From assembly GCA_002314775.1 (NCBI GenBank), contig DCHE01000013.1, positions 95,874 to 111,323 on the forward strand: 15,450 nucleotides of DNA. The letters are read 5' to 3'. Under the pieces are notes generated by a model. The model made no database searches, was not told where the DNA came from, and saw only the letters and a program-made list of their open reading frames with translations. This document shows, piece by piece, positions 6,721 through 13,475 of this stretch; the first letter of the stretch is position 1, and each line of letters begins with the position of its first letter. The translations under genes and the position numbers were made by a program. The DNA comes from Lachnospiraceae bacterium UBA1760. Its GTDB lineage: Bacteria > Bacillota > Clostridia > Lachnospirales > Lachnospiraceae.

Positions 6721-7290
6721 ATGAGAGTAGGAATGGGTTATGATGTCCACAGACTGGTGGAGGGACGTCCTCTTATTCTGGGTGGTGTGAATATACCTTA
6801 TGAGAAGGGACTTCTCGGACACTCGGATGCAGACTGTTTGTTGCATGCAATAATGGACGCACTTCTTGGTGCTGCGGCAAAGGGCGATATAGGAAAGCAT
6901 TTTCCAGATACTGATGATAGGTATAAGGGTGCGGACAGCATTATGCTTCTTAAGGAAGTGAAAAGAATAATTGATGAGGCAGGCTATATAATCGGCAATA
7001 TTGACGCGACAATAATTGCACAGGCTCCAAAGATGTCGCCGCATATTGAAGAGATGAGAAAGAGAATAAGTGACACTCTTTATCTTGATGTTGACAGAAT
7101 AAATATCAAGGCAACCACCGAGGAGCATTTGGGTTTTACCGGTGAGGGGCTTGGAATCAGCTGCCAGGCGATTTGTTTACTTGAAACGGTGGATGACTAT
7201 ATGTACAGAAATGTTGCAGACGAGTACACAGACTATGGGGATAAAGATGACAAAAGATGTCCGGGATGTCCGGGTTGTAGTAAAGCTTAA
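6721..7290 (+). CDS. ispF: 2-C-methyl-D-erythritol 2,4-cyclodiphosphate synthase with Cys-rich C-terminal tail
   Basis: IspF converts CDP-methylerythritol 2-phosphate to methylerythritol cyclodiphosphate and CMP in the MEP (non-mevalonate) isoprenoid pathway in the cytoplasm. The start MRVGMGYDVHRL carries the metal ligands Asp8 and His10; His42 in GHSDADCLLHA is the third. The DIGKHFPDTD loop, the IKATTEEHLGFTGEGLG segment and the ISCQAICLL end are all present, so the enzyme looks active. Usual length is about 155-160 residues; this one has 189. The extra ~30 residues are acidic and end with Cys180-Pro-Gly-Cys183-Pro-Gly-Cys186-Ser-Lys-Ala, which is not part of the IspF fold. The start has GGACGGAG about six bases upstream. 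The gene lies 11 bases before a small membrane-protein gene, so the two are probably an operon. No other MEP gene is in the window. Confidence 0.96.
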   Translation: MRVGMGYDVHRLVEGRPLILGGVNIPYEKGLLGHSDADCLLHAIMDALLGAAAKGDIGKHFPDTDDRYKGADSIMLLKEVKRIIDEAGYIIGNIDATIIAQAPKMSPHIEEMRKRISDTLYLDVDRINIKATTEEHLGFTGEGLGISCQAICLLETVDDYMYRNVADEYTDYGDKDDKRCPGCPGCSKA

Positions 7291-7301
7291 GGAGAAGAGA
7301 T

Positions 7302-7805
7302 ATGGACAAATTCAATGAAAAACTTGTAGAGGGAAAGCCAGGGGCACTGGATTTACTTATGGCATTTGGCTCTTTTTTGGTAATTTTTGTAGGAGTTGTA
7401 TGTTCAATAAAGTTTAGCTGGGGCGTATTCATAATAGCACTTGGAATTTTTGGAGCCTTTGCCTTCCGGGGAAGTCAGAAAATTGAATGGGAGTATTCTC
7501 TTGTAAATGGTGATACAGAGATATCCAAGATTATCGATAAGAAGAACAGAAAGACAGTTAGAAGCATCGCACTAAGCGATATCACTGCATTTGATAAAGC
7601 AACCTCAGACAAGGCAAAAAATGATCTTAGCTTAAAACAACAGGTTACAATTGATGATTACACAGGAAAGAATTCGAAGCCAGAGGACTGTTATGTTTTA
7701 TATTCTAACTTAAATGGAAAGAATCACATCACCATCCTTGAGTTAGATGAGAAGTGTGTTGAGCATTACAAATTTTATCTGAAGCAGAAGACTCTCTTTA
7801 GATAG
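7302..7805 (+). CDS. Two-helix membrane protein, DUF6106-like
   Basis: The 167-residue product has two closely spaced hydrophobic helices at about 18-52 (LLMAFGSFLVIFVGVVCSIKF and GVFIIALGIFGAFAF). A soluble, mainly beta-type domain follows (about 57-165), with IEWEYSLVNGDTEISKIIDKKNRK near its start. This arrangement, with an N-terminal helical hairpin followed by E-Y-x-L-x-NG-x-x-x-I-x-K-I, is what I associate with the DUF6106 family of Lachnospiraceae; the assignment is from memory and tentative. Function is unknown. The start at 7302 has AAGGAGA about seven bases upstream, and the gene follows ispF after only 11 bases. The transcript likely ends at the hairpin at 7820-7872. Confidence 0.8.
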   Translation: MDKFNEKLVEGKPGALDLLMAFGSFLVIFVGVVCSIKFSWGVFIIALGIFGAFAFRGSQKIEWEYSLVNGDTEISKIIDKKNRKTVRSIALSDITAFDKATSDKAKNDLSLKQQVTIDDYTGKNSKPEDCYVLYSNLNGKNHITILELDEKCVEHYKFYLKQKTLFR

Positions 7806-7819
7806 ACAGAATAAAAATG

Positions 7820-7872
7820 ATATAAGGTAGCCTGGGACGTGTCTGTGAAACATTTCCTAAGCTACCTTATAT
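7820..7872. terminator. Long hairpin between convergent genes, probable terminator
   Basis: A 12-bp perfect stem (7820-7831 with 7861-7872, core TAAGGTAGC/GCTACCTTA) continues after one mismatch with five more pairs (7833-7837 with 7855-7859). After a second mismatch come four more pairs (7839-7842 with 7850-7853) and a seven-base loop. Downstream on the plus strand there is only an AT-rich tail. On the minus strand a T-rich ATCATTTTTATT follows, which favours termination of the small minus-strand gene at 7911-8144 and probably of both. Confidence 0.65.
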
Positions 7873-7910
7873 ATATTTGAGCACATTTTGAATCTAAAAT
7901 TATAATGTAA

Positions 7911-8144
7911 TTATACATCAAGAGGTATCATCTTGAGACCCTTATACATCTTTGTGTATAAGCTCTTCTCATCGGTGTAAAGCATTGTACCTCTTGCTCC
8001 ATCACGAACGATGTAAGCGTATTTATTCTTTTGAACATTCATAAAGAGAACTTCCTGAACGTTTAACTCCTGAGCCTTAACCTTTGCGGTGTATTCGCTA
8101 AGTGGTTCTAATTTATATTTTTTTACTGCTTGTTCAATTGTCAT
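7911..8144 (-). CDS. Small protein of unknown function (77 aa)
   Basis: The 77-residue product (MTIEQAVKKYKLEPLSEY...) has a helical N-terminal third that resembles a short 'EAVKKY.L' helix, then a probable beta region (EVLFMNVQKNKYAYIVRDG). It has no membrane segment, signal peptide or cysteine. I do not recognise the family. It is supported as real by a strong ribosome binding site (GGGAGGAAAG on the minus strand, complement of about 8149-8158), a good promoter upstream (TTGACT-17-TATACT) and a terminator hairpin downstream. It is monocistronic and divergent from queH; no function is inferred. Confidence 0.75.
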   Translation of the reverse strand: MTIEQAVKKYKLEPLSEYTAKVKAQELNVQEVLFMNVQKNKYAYIVRDGARGTMLYTDEKSLYTKMYKGLKMIPLDV

Positions 8145-8210
8145 AACTCTTTCCTCCCTTGAGATTCTTGTGTTTAACCTATTACTTTTAATGCATTATT
8201 TATTATCTAT

Positions 8211-8239
8211 AGTATATTGTATAATATTGACAAAGTCAA
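8211..8239 (-). promoter_or_regulatory. Promoter of the 77-aa protein gene
   Basis: On the minus strand, TTGACT (complement of 8234-8239) and TATACT (complement of 8211-8216) are separated by 17 bases, a close match to the sigma-A consensus. The -35 forms one arm of the inverted repeat TTGAC-AAA-GTCAA (8227-8239). Confidence 0.65.
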
Positions 8240-8249
8240 CTGTTAATAA

Positions 8250-8278
8250 TAGACAAAAATGAAAAAATAACGTATTAT
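8250..8278 (+). promoter_or_regulatory. Promoter of queH
   Basis: TAGACA (8250-8255) and TATTAT (8273-8278) are separated by 17 bases, about 55 bases before the queH start. A consensus TTGACA also lies at 8227-8232, but no good -10 sits at the right distance from it (TAGACA would be the hexamer at 17 bases). Confidence 0.5.
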
Positions 8279-8333
8279 TTTATAAAAACATTTTCGTCAA
8301 ATTGCTTAATATGAGGAGACAAAACAATTAATC

Positions 8334-8966
8334 ATGAATAATAACTACTATATTTTGTTTGAAAACCAGATAAAAGAGATTACCGAGAAGGGGCTTAGGC
8401 CAAGCCTTTTATTACATGCCTGCTGCGCTCCCTGCAGCTCGCACTGCATTACTGTTCTGGCTAAATATTTTGATATTACTATGTATTTCTATAATCCTAA
8501 TATGGATACTGAAGAGGAGTATGATAAGAGGTTTGATGAGCTTCAAAGATTTATCGCCGAGGCGGGATTTAGTGATAAGGTTAAGGCAGTAAAGGCCAAG
8601 TATGATCCCTTGGAGTTTCAGAAAATTGCAGAGGGAAGGGAAGATATGCCAGAGCGGGGAATGAGATGCTATGACTGCTACAAGCTTAGAATGGAAAAGG
8701 CATTTGTCTATGCACTGGAAAATAGTTTTGATTACTGCACAACAACACTCTCAATTAGTCCTCACAAGAATTCAGCCTGGATCAATGAGATAGGAATAAG
8801 CCTTGAGGGAGAGGGGAAAGAAGTGACCTATCTGTTTAGTGATTTCAAAAAGAAAAATGGATATAAGCATTCTATTGAACTTTCCAAGGAGTATAATCTT
8901 TACAGACAGGATTACTGCGGCTGCAGATATTCCAAGGCTGCAAGGGAAAGGAAAGAAGAAGGCTAA
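8334..8966 (+). CDS. queH: Epoxyqueuosine reductase QueH
   Basis: QueH (formerly DUF208) reduces epoxyqueuosine to queuosine at position 34 of tRNAs with GUN anticodons, the last step of queuosine synthesis; it is unrelated to the cobalamin enzyme QueG. The family's cysteine sets are all present: LLLHACCAPCSSHC (Cys30, Cys31, Cys34), MRCYDCY (Cys112, Cys115) and YCGCRYS (Cys195, Cys197). FYNPN (52-56), the SISPHKN segment and FKKKNGYKHS are also typical. Length (210 aa) is normal for the family. The ribosome binding site is odd: GAGGAG at 8313-8318 is 15 bases from the ATG at 8334, and no in-frame start codon lies closer. The N-terminal residues fit other QueH proteins, so the start is kept. 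It converges with hslO, with 16 bases between them and no visible terminator. Confidence 0.96.
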   Translation: MNNNYYILFENQIKEITEKGLRPSLLLHACCAPCSSHCITVLAKYFDITMYFYNPNMDTEEEYDKRFDELQRFIAEAGFSDKVKAVKAKYDPLEFQKIAEGREDMPERGMRCYDCYKLRMEKAFVYALENSFDYCTTTLSISPHKNSAWINEIGISLEGEGKEVTYLFSDFKKKNGYKHSIELSKEYNLYRQDYCGCRYSKAARERKEEG

Positions 8967-8982
8967 TATCCATTAATTCTAA

Positions 8983-9858
8983 TTATTTATTTGCAAGGAT
9001 TTCCTTTAGTTCATCTATCGGGAAGGTATAGTTAGTGTTACAGAAGTGGCAGTTCAGGGTGATCGGCTCACCGTCATCTACCATCTCCTGAATATCCTTT
9101 CTTCCGATGCTGCAGAGTGCCTTTTTGACACGATCACGGTTACAGTTGCATTTGTATCTGGTTGGCAGCTTGTCAGTGATGGTAACATCCATATCGGTAA
9201 AGAGCAGGTTTACTATATCCTCAATAGTTTTTCCCTCGTTTAATAGGGTTGTGATAGGCTTTAAATTATTGATGTTTCTCTCAAGCATATCTATAGTTTC
9301 GTCGGAGGCAAATGGCATGAGCTGCACAATAAAGCCACCGGCTTCCTTGATGGAAATGTCAGTATCCACAAGAACTCCAACACCAACCGAGGTAGGTATC
9401 TGCTCGCTTGTTGCGAAGTAGTAGGTCAGGTCGTCGCCAATTTCGCCAGTAGTGAGATTGGTCTGGCCAATGTAAGGCTTATCAAGACCAATGTCCTTAA
9501 TTACACTCAAGGTTCCGTAATTTACGCAGGCTCCAACATCAAGCTTTCCAAGATAGTTTGGAGGAAGGTCGGCCTTTGGATTCTTGACAAACCCCTTTAC
9601 GTTTGATTTTGCATCTGAGGTTACTGTCATACCACCGATAGGACCGTCGCACTCAATCTGAAGAGTAATCAGATCGTCATCGTTTTTGCACATAGCACCC
9701 ATGAGTGCACCAGCGGTTAATAGCCTTCCGAGTGCGGCAGAAGCAGTAGGTGCAGTTTCGTGAATCTTTCTTGCTTTTTCACAAAGATATTTTGTGTATC
9801 CGGCAAAGAAACGTATCTCGTTATTCTTTGCCATTCCTCTAATTATATAATCTACCAT
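8983..9858 (-). CDS. hslO: Redox-regulated chaperone Hsp33
   Basis: Hsp33 is a cytoplasmic holdase activated by oxidative unfolding when its zinc-bound cysteines form disulfides. The 291-residue length is normal. N-terminal landmarks include RGMAKNNEIRFFAGYTK, the ALGRLLTAGALMG segment and the ECDGPIGGMTVTSDA region; GYVKNP-like FVKNPKADLP follows. The C-terminal redox switch has Cys237-x-Cys239 and Cys270-x2-Cys273 (CNC ... CHFC), the four zinc ligands, plus an extra Cys249. The start at 9858 is preceded by AGAGG on the minus strand. It is the last gene of a three-gene minus-strand operon, 18 bases after the methyltransferase gene. No terminator is seen after it; its stop is 16 bases from that of the convergent queH. 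Confidence 0.97.
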   Translation of the reverse strand: MVDYIIRGMAKNNEIRFFAGYTKYLCEKARKIHETAPTASAALGRLLTAGALMGAMCKNDDDLITLQIECDGPIGGMTVTSDAKSNVKGFVKNPKADLPPNYLGKLDVGACVNYGTLSVIKDIGLDKPYIGQTNLTTGEIGDDLTYYFATSEQIPTSVGVGVLVDTDISIKEAGGFIVQLMPFASDETIDMLERNINNLKPITTLLNEGKTIEDIVNLLFTDMDVTITDKLPTRYKCNCNRDRVKKALCSIGRKDIQEMVDDGEPITLNCHFCNTNYTFPIDELKEILANK

Positions 9859-9876
9859 ATTGGTACCTCTTAATTA

Positions 9877-10641
9877 TTATTTTCCATTTTCTCTTGCAAT
9901 CACATAAATGCGAGTGCTTTCGCTTCCTGGCTCATCTTTGGTAAAGGCATCATAAGCCTTCTCAAAAATTAGTCCAGACTTTTCTATAAGCATTTTAATC
10001 TCAGAAAGCGTATATCCATACTGATAGTGAAACTCCTCATGCTTTCTGAAAATATCCTCGCCAAGCTCAGGCTCTGGTATAAAAAGAGTCAGATACAATT
10101 CATTAATATTGGTATCCTCATCATAGTAGTTGTCCCAGATGAAGCTTACATCCTCCCTTGATTCTGCAATAGTGCTGTCAGATACCTCGTTTTGATAGTA
10201 GTACCTTGTTCTGAAATCGAAGATGAACACTCCCTTTGGATCAAGATAGTTATTTGCAAGCTTGAAAACAGTAAGGAGGTCCTCGGGGTCTGTGATGTAG
10301 TTAAGTGAGTCGCAAATGCTGTAGATTCCGTTTACTGTGCCGTAAAGCTCAAATTCGCGCATGTCCTGGCAAAGATAAAGGGTGTTAGATTCATTTGCAG
10401 CCCTTTTTGCCTGGGCGATATCAAGCATCTCTTCAGAATAATCAATTCCAATCATATCATAACCAGATTTTGAAAATCTTTCGGACATCTCGCCAGTACC
10501 ACAGCCAAGCTCGCACATAATTCCGCCAGTAATTCCTTCGGATTTAAACAAATCAAGGAGGTAGCTGAACCAGTCATCATAGGGGATATTATCCATAAGC
10601 TCGTCGTAAACGCCAGCAAAGTCTGAGTATGCTTCACTCAT
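9877..10641 (-). CDS. Class I SAM-dependent methyltransferase
   Basis: The 254-residue product has the Rossmann-like methyltransferase fold. Motif I is MCELGCGTGE (42-51), the acidic end of strand 2 is MIGIDYSEEML, and the motif around LYLCQDMREFEL contributes the adenine-binding Asp. A later SICDSLNYI segment and an FIFDFRT strand correspond to motifs IV and V. The N-terminus (SDFAGVYDELMDNIPYDDW) is the usual cap of small-molecule methyltransferases of the Methyltransf_25/UbiE-like group. The substrate cannot be predicted. The start at 10641 has AAAGGAAG on the minus strand at suitable distance. It lies between a 72-aa helical protein gene (23-base gap) and hslO (18-base gap) in one operon. 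Confidence 0.92.
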   Translation of the reverse strand: MSEAYSDFAGVYDELMDNIPYDDWFSYLLDLFKSEGITGGIMCELGCGTGEMSERFSKSGYDMIGIDYSEEMLDIAQAKRAANESNTLYLCQDMREFELYGTVNGIYSICDSLNYITDPEDLLTVFKLANNYLDPKGVFIFDFRTRYYYQNEVSDSTIAESREDVSFIWDNYYDEDTNINELYLTLFIPEPELGEDIFRKHEEFHYQYGYTLSEIKMLIEKSGLIFEKAYDAFTKDEPGSESTRIYVIARENGK

Positions 10642-10664
10642 AAGATATCTTCCTTTCTGATATA

Positions 10665-10883
10665 TTACATCTCGTCATGCTGCTTCTTGATTTTTCTAAC
10701 CTGAAGATCAATGTTCTCAAGAACTGCCTGAGACTGATAGATATATGTGTGCCAGTCCTCTAAAGCCTTGTCGCTTATATTGTTGCTGAGTGCGAAGGTG
10801 TTGTGAATAGTATCCGCATACTTCATGAGAGAAGCGGTCTGCATAAGAATACTTTCGCGCTGTGAATCAGATATTGTAATCAT
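10665..10883 (-). CDS. Small helical protein of unknown function (72 aa)
   Basis: The 72-residue product (MITISDSQRESILMQTASLMKY...) looks entirely alpha-helical, with two predicted helices separated by the ALSNNISDKAL turn and a charged C-terminus (RKIKKQHDEM). It has no cysteine, membrane segment or signal peptide. I do not recognise the family. A clear ribosome binding site (AAAGGAA on the minus strand), a strong promoter upstream (TTGAAT-17-TATAAT) and its place as first gene of the methyltransferase-hslO operon support it as real. Helical-hairpin size is compatible with a small adaptor, but this is not evidence for one. Confidence 0.75.
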   Translation of the reverse strand: MITISDSQRESILMQTASLMKYADTIHNTFALSNNISDKALEDWHTYIYQSQAVLENIDLQVRKIKKQHDEM

Positions 10884-10946
10884 ATTGTATGTTCCTTTCT
10901 GGTTGTAATCTACTTGCTCATATAATAAATGGGCATTATTAAATTG

Positions 10947-10975
10947 ATTATAGTATAAAAATAGGGAACATTCAA
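10947..10975 (-). promoter_or_regulatory. Promoter of the 72-aa protein / methyltransferase / hslO operon
   Basis: On the minus strand, TTGAAT (complement of 10970-10975) and a perfect TATAAT (complement of 10947-10952) are separated by 17 bases. They lie about 65 bases upstream of the first start codon at 10883. Confidence 0.7.
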
Positions 10976-11011
10976 TAGAATATAAAGCTTATGAGAGGTA
11001 TACCTTGGTTC

Positions 11012-11040
11012 TTGTAAATGAAAAATGTTTGTGTTAGAAT
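11012..11040 (+). promoter_or_regulatory. Promoter of the RgpF-family gene, extended -10
   Basis: TTGTAA (11012-11017) and TAGAAT (11035-11040) are separated by 17 bases, with a TG at 11032-11033 giving an extended -10 (TGTTAGAAT). Transcription would start near 11047, downstream of the in-frame ATG at 11046, so that ATG cannot be the translation start from this promoter. Confidence 0.6.
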
Positions 11041-11092
11041 AAAAAATGTTAAACTATGTAATAAGATGGGTTTGGCTAATTACCCGGTGGAG

Positions 11093-11098
11093 AAGGAG
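11093..11098 (+). promoter_or_regulatory. Ribosome binding site fixing the RgpF-family start
   Basis: AAGGAG lies seven bases before the ATG at 11106. The alternative in-frame ATG at 11046 has only an A-run before it and overlaps the promoter's expected transcription start. Confidence 0.8.
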
Positions 11099-11105
11099 AA
11101 TTAGA

Positions 11106-13388
11106 ATGATATTTGACAGTAAGACTGGAAAGAGACTTATTATATATTTCATTTATGATAAACAAGGGATTGTAGATGATTATATTTTATATATGTTAAA
11201 GGCTTTGAAGGAGGTTTCAACAGAAATCGTTGCCGTGTGCAATGGAAAGATTACTGACAATGCAGTTATTAGGCTTAAGCAATATACCTCTGACATTATT
11301 ATAAGAGATAACGAGGGCTTTGATGTATGGGCATATAAGACAGCTCTTGATAAGTATGGTTGGGAGAAGCTTTCTACATATGATGAAGTGATTATGATGA
11401 ACTTCACAATTATGGGACCAGTTTACCCAATAACTGAGATGTTCGATTCGATGAATGCCAGAGACTTGGATTTCTGGGGTATCTCGAAGTTCCATGAATA
11501 TAAGGATGGAGATCCATTTGGAACAATTGAGGTTGGATATATTCCTGAGCATATCCAGTCACATTTTATTGCAGTGAGAAAAGATATGCTAAATAGCGAT
11601 TTCTTCCATAATTACTGGGATAATATGGGACCTATCAGGGATTACAGAGATGCAGTTGGTCTTCATGAGGCTATGTTTACAAAGAGATTTGCAGACAAGG
11701 GCTATAAATGGGATGTATATGCAGATATGGGCGAGGGCTATAATAACCATCCTATCCTGTGCGCAACAAGAGAGATGATGGAGGAGAAGAGATGTCCATT
11801 CTTTAAGCGTAGATCATTTATGCAGGACTACACCAATATCCTCACAGATACATGTGGTCAGGAGGCTGTTGAGACACTTGATTACATTAAGAATAACACT
11901 GATTATGATGTGGATATGATATGGCAGAACATATTAAGACTAGAGAATCAGGCGGATATTAAAAAGAATCTGCAGCTTAACTTTGTTGCAGACAGAGAAC
12001 TGAGCCCTGATATGACGGAGGTTCTTGCAAAGAAAAAGGTTGCTCTTGTAATTCACATCTATTATGAAGAGCTTGTAGAGTACTGTGCAAAATACGCAGC
12101 CTCTATGCCAAAGGAAGCAGATATCTATGTGACTGTTGGCTCAGACAACGTAGATAAGAAGGTTAGGGAGGTATTTGGAAAGCTACCTAACAAGCTGGAG
12201 GTAATAAGAATTGAAAACAGAGGCCGTGATGTAAGTGCACTTCTTGTTGGAACTAAAAAGTTCATTATGGATTATGATTATGTGTGCTTTGCCCATGACA
12301 AAAAGGTTGTACAGATTCAGCCTATGACAGTTGGCTATGGCTTCTCATATAAGTGCTTTGAGAATATTTTAGGCACAAAGGATATGGTCAATAATATTAT
12401 CAATATGTTTGAGAAGAATCCAAGACTTGGATTTTTAACTCCACCACCACCAAATCATGGACAGCTTTATTTTACACTTGGACTTGAGTGGGGACCAAAC
12501 TTTGAGACTACTAAGAAGCTTTATGACAAGCTTGAGCTTACTGTGCCAATGACTGAGCACAAGGAGCCTGTGGCTCCACTTGGAACAATGTTCTGGTTCA
12601 GACCAAAGGCTATGAAGCTTCTGTTCTACTGTGACTGGGAGTATGAGGATTTCCCTAAGGAGCCAAACAAGATGGATGGCACTCTTCTTCATGCAGTGGA
12701 GAGAATCTACAGCTATGTAGTTCAGCAGGAGGGCTATTATCCAGGATGGATAATGTCTGACAGGGGCTATTCAATTGAAGTTACAAACCTCAATCATATG
12801 CTAAGATCTCTGAACAGGTCATTATTCTTTAATGGCCCTGGTGCAGCGAAGTTTGAGGAAGTAAATAATAATCTGGGAAATGTATTAAATGACTGGCACT
12901 GGCTGAGATTTATATCTGGTCAGGAGCAGTTTGCAAGCTTCAAAACAAGACTCTATGTTCCAAAGGACGGAATAATGTCTGAGGAAAATTCATTTGAAAG
13001 CTATAACCTTCCAGGAACCTGGCTATACAGATTTGAAAACCTCGAGGAGTTTGGCGAGATTTCAAGCCTTAGATGGGATCCGGGCGAGAGCTCAGGAATT
13101 TGTATCAGATCAATCAAGATGACTGTTACAAATGACAAGGGAAAGGAATATGTATTTAGAACAGCAGATTTAGATACAAATGGATATCTTATCGATGATT
13201 CGATTGCATTTTTCAAGAACGATCCACAGGTGACTATCAATCTTAAAAAGCAGATGGTAGTTAAGAAGCTGGATATAGAGGTTTATCTTACAGTTGGTCT
13301 TCCAGAGAATGTGCTTTCTGTGATAGAAGAAAGAATAGTTGATAAGACTCAGCGTAAAAAGATGAAGAAGGCTAAGAAGAAAAAATAG
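11106..13388 (+). CDS. Rhamnan synthesis protein F (RgpF)-family glycan protein
   Basis: The 760-residue product matches the RgpF family of rhamnose-glycan synthesis proteins (in Streptococcus, rhamnosyltransferases building the cell-wall polysaccharide). It begins MIFDSKTGKRLIIYFIYDKQG. Two related Rossmann-like halves are visible: residues 1-~280, with RDNEGFDVWAYKTAL and YDEVIMMNFTIMGPV; and ~305-575, with IENRGRDVSALLVG, YDYVCFAHDKKVV and GFLTPPPPNHG. Residues about 600-745 form an added region rich in beta-type sequence, and the C-terminus is a lysine-rich tail (KKMKKAKKKK). No transmembrane helix is seen, so it is likely cytoplasmic or membrane-associated through its basic tail. It makes or decorates a surface polysaccharide; the exact sugar and linkage are unknown. 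The start at 11106 rather than 11046 rests on AAGGAG and the promoter position. The 13409-13433 hairpin follows, then a surface transglutaminase-like gene. Confidence 0.88.
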   Translation: MIFDSKTGKRLIIYFIYDKQGIVDDYILYMLKALKEVSTEIVAVCNGKITDNAVIRLKQYTSDIIIRDNEGFDVWAYKTALDKYGWEKLSTYDEVIMMNFTIMGPVYPITEMFDSMNARDLDFWGISKFHEYKDGDPFGTIEVGYIPEHIQSHFIAVRKDMLNSDFFHNYWDNMGPIRDYRDAVGLHEAMFTKRFADKGYKWDVYADMGEGYNNHPILCATREMMEEKRCPFFKRRSFMQDYTNILTDTCGQEAVETLDYIKNNTDYDVDMIWQNILRLENQADIKKNLQLNFVADRELSPDMTEVLAKKKVALVIHIYYEELVEYCAKYAASMPKEADIYVTVGSDNVDKKVREVFGKLPNKLEVIRIENRGRDVSALLVGTKKFIMDYDYVCFAHDKKVVQIQPMTVGYGFSYKCFENILGTKDMVNNIINMFEKNPRLGFLTPPPPNHGQLYFTLGLEWGPNFETTKKLYDKLELTVPMTEHKEPVAPLGTMFWFRPKAMKLLFYCDWEYEDFPKEPNKMDGTLLHAVERIYSYVVQQEGYYPGWIMSDRGYSIEVTNLNHMLRSLNRSLFFNGPGAAKFEEVNNNLGNVLNDWHWLRFISGQEQFASFKTRLYVPKDGIMSEENSFESYNLPGTWLYRFENLEEFGEISSLRWDPGESSGICIRSIKMTVTNDKGKEYVFRTADLDTNGYLIDDSIAFFKNDPQVTINLKKQMVVKKLDIEVYLTVGLPENVLSVIEERIVDKTQRKKMKKAKKKK

Positions 13389-13408
13389 TAGTATAATATG
13401 ATGTGATG

Positions 13409-13436
13409 TCCCTCAGATTATATGTCTGAGGGATTT
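13409..13436 (+). terminator. Hairpin terminator after the RgpF-family gene
   Basis: A perfect 9-bp stem pairs TCCCTCAGA (13409-13417) with TCTGAGGGA (13425-13433) around a seven-base loop. Only a short T-run (TTT) follows, so termination is probably partial and some read-through into the transglutaminase-like gene is possible. Confidence 0.65.
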
Positions 13437-13475
13437 GCACTATGATAATTTTAGGCAATGTAATAGGACACAGTA

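Noticed and set aside
6646..7128. Minus-strand open frame opposite ispF
   Set aside because: It overlaps the highly conserved IspF coding region and crosses its leader hairpins; no protein family is recognisable.
8311..8331. Six-codon leader peptide before queH as a real regulatory ORF
   Set aside because: It has no ribosome binding site upstream of its ATG and such tiny frames occur often by chance; it is kept only as a remark on the odd spacing.
11046..11105. ATG at 11046 as the start of the RgpF-family gene
   Set aside because: It has no ribosome binding site and coincides with the expected transcription start of the promoter at 11012-11040; the ATG at 11106 has AAGGAG at ideal spacing.
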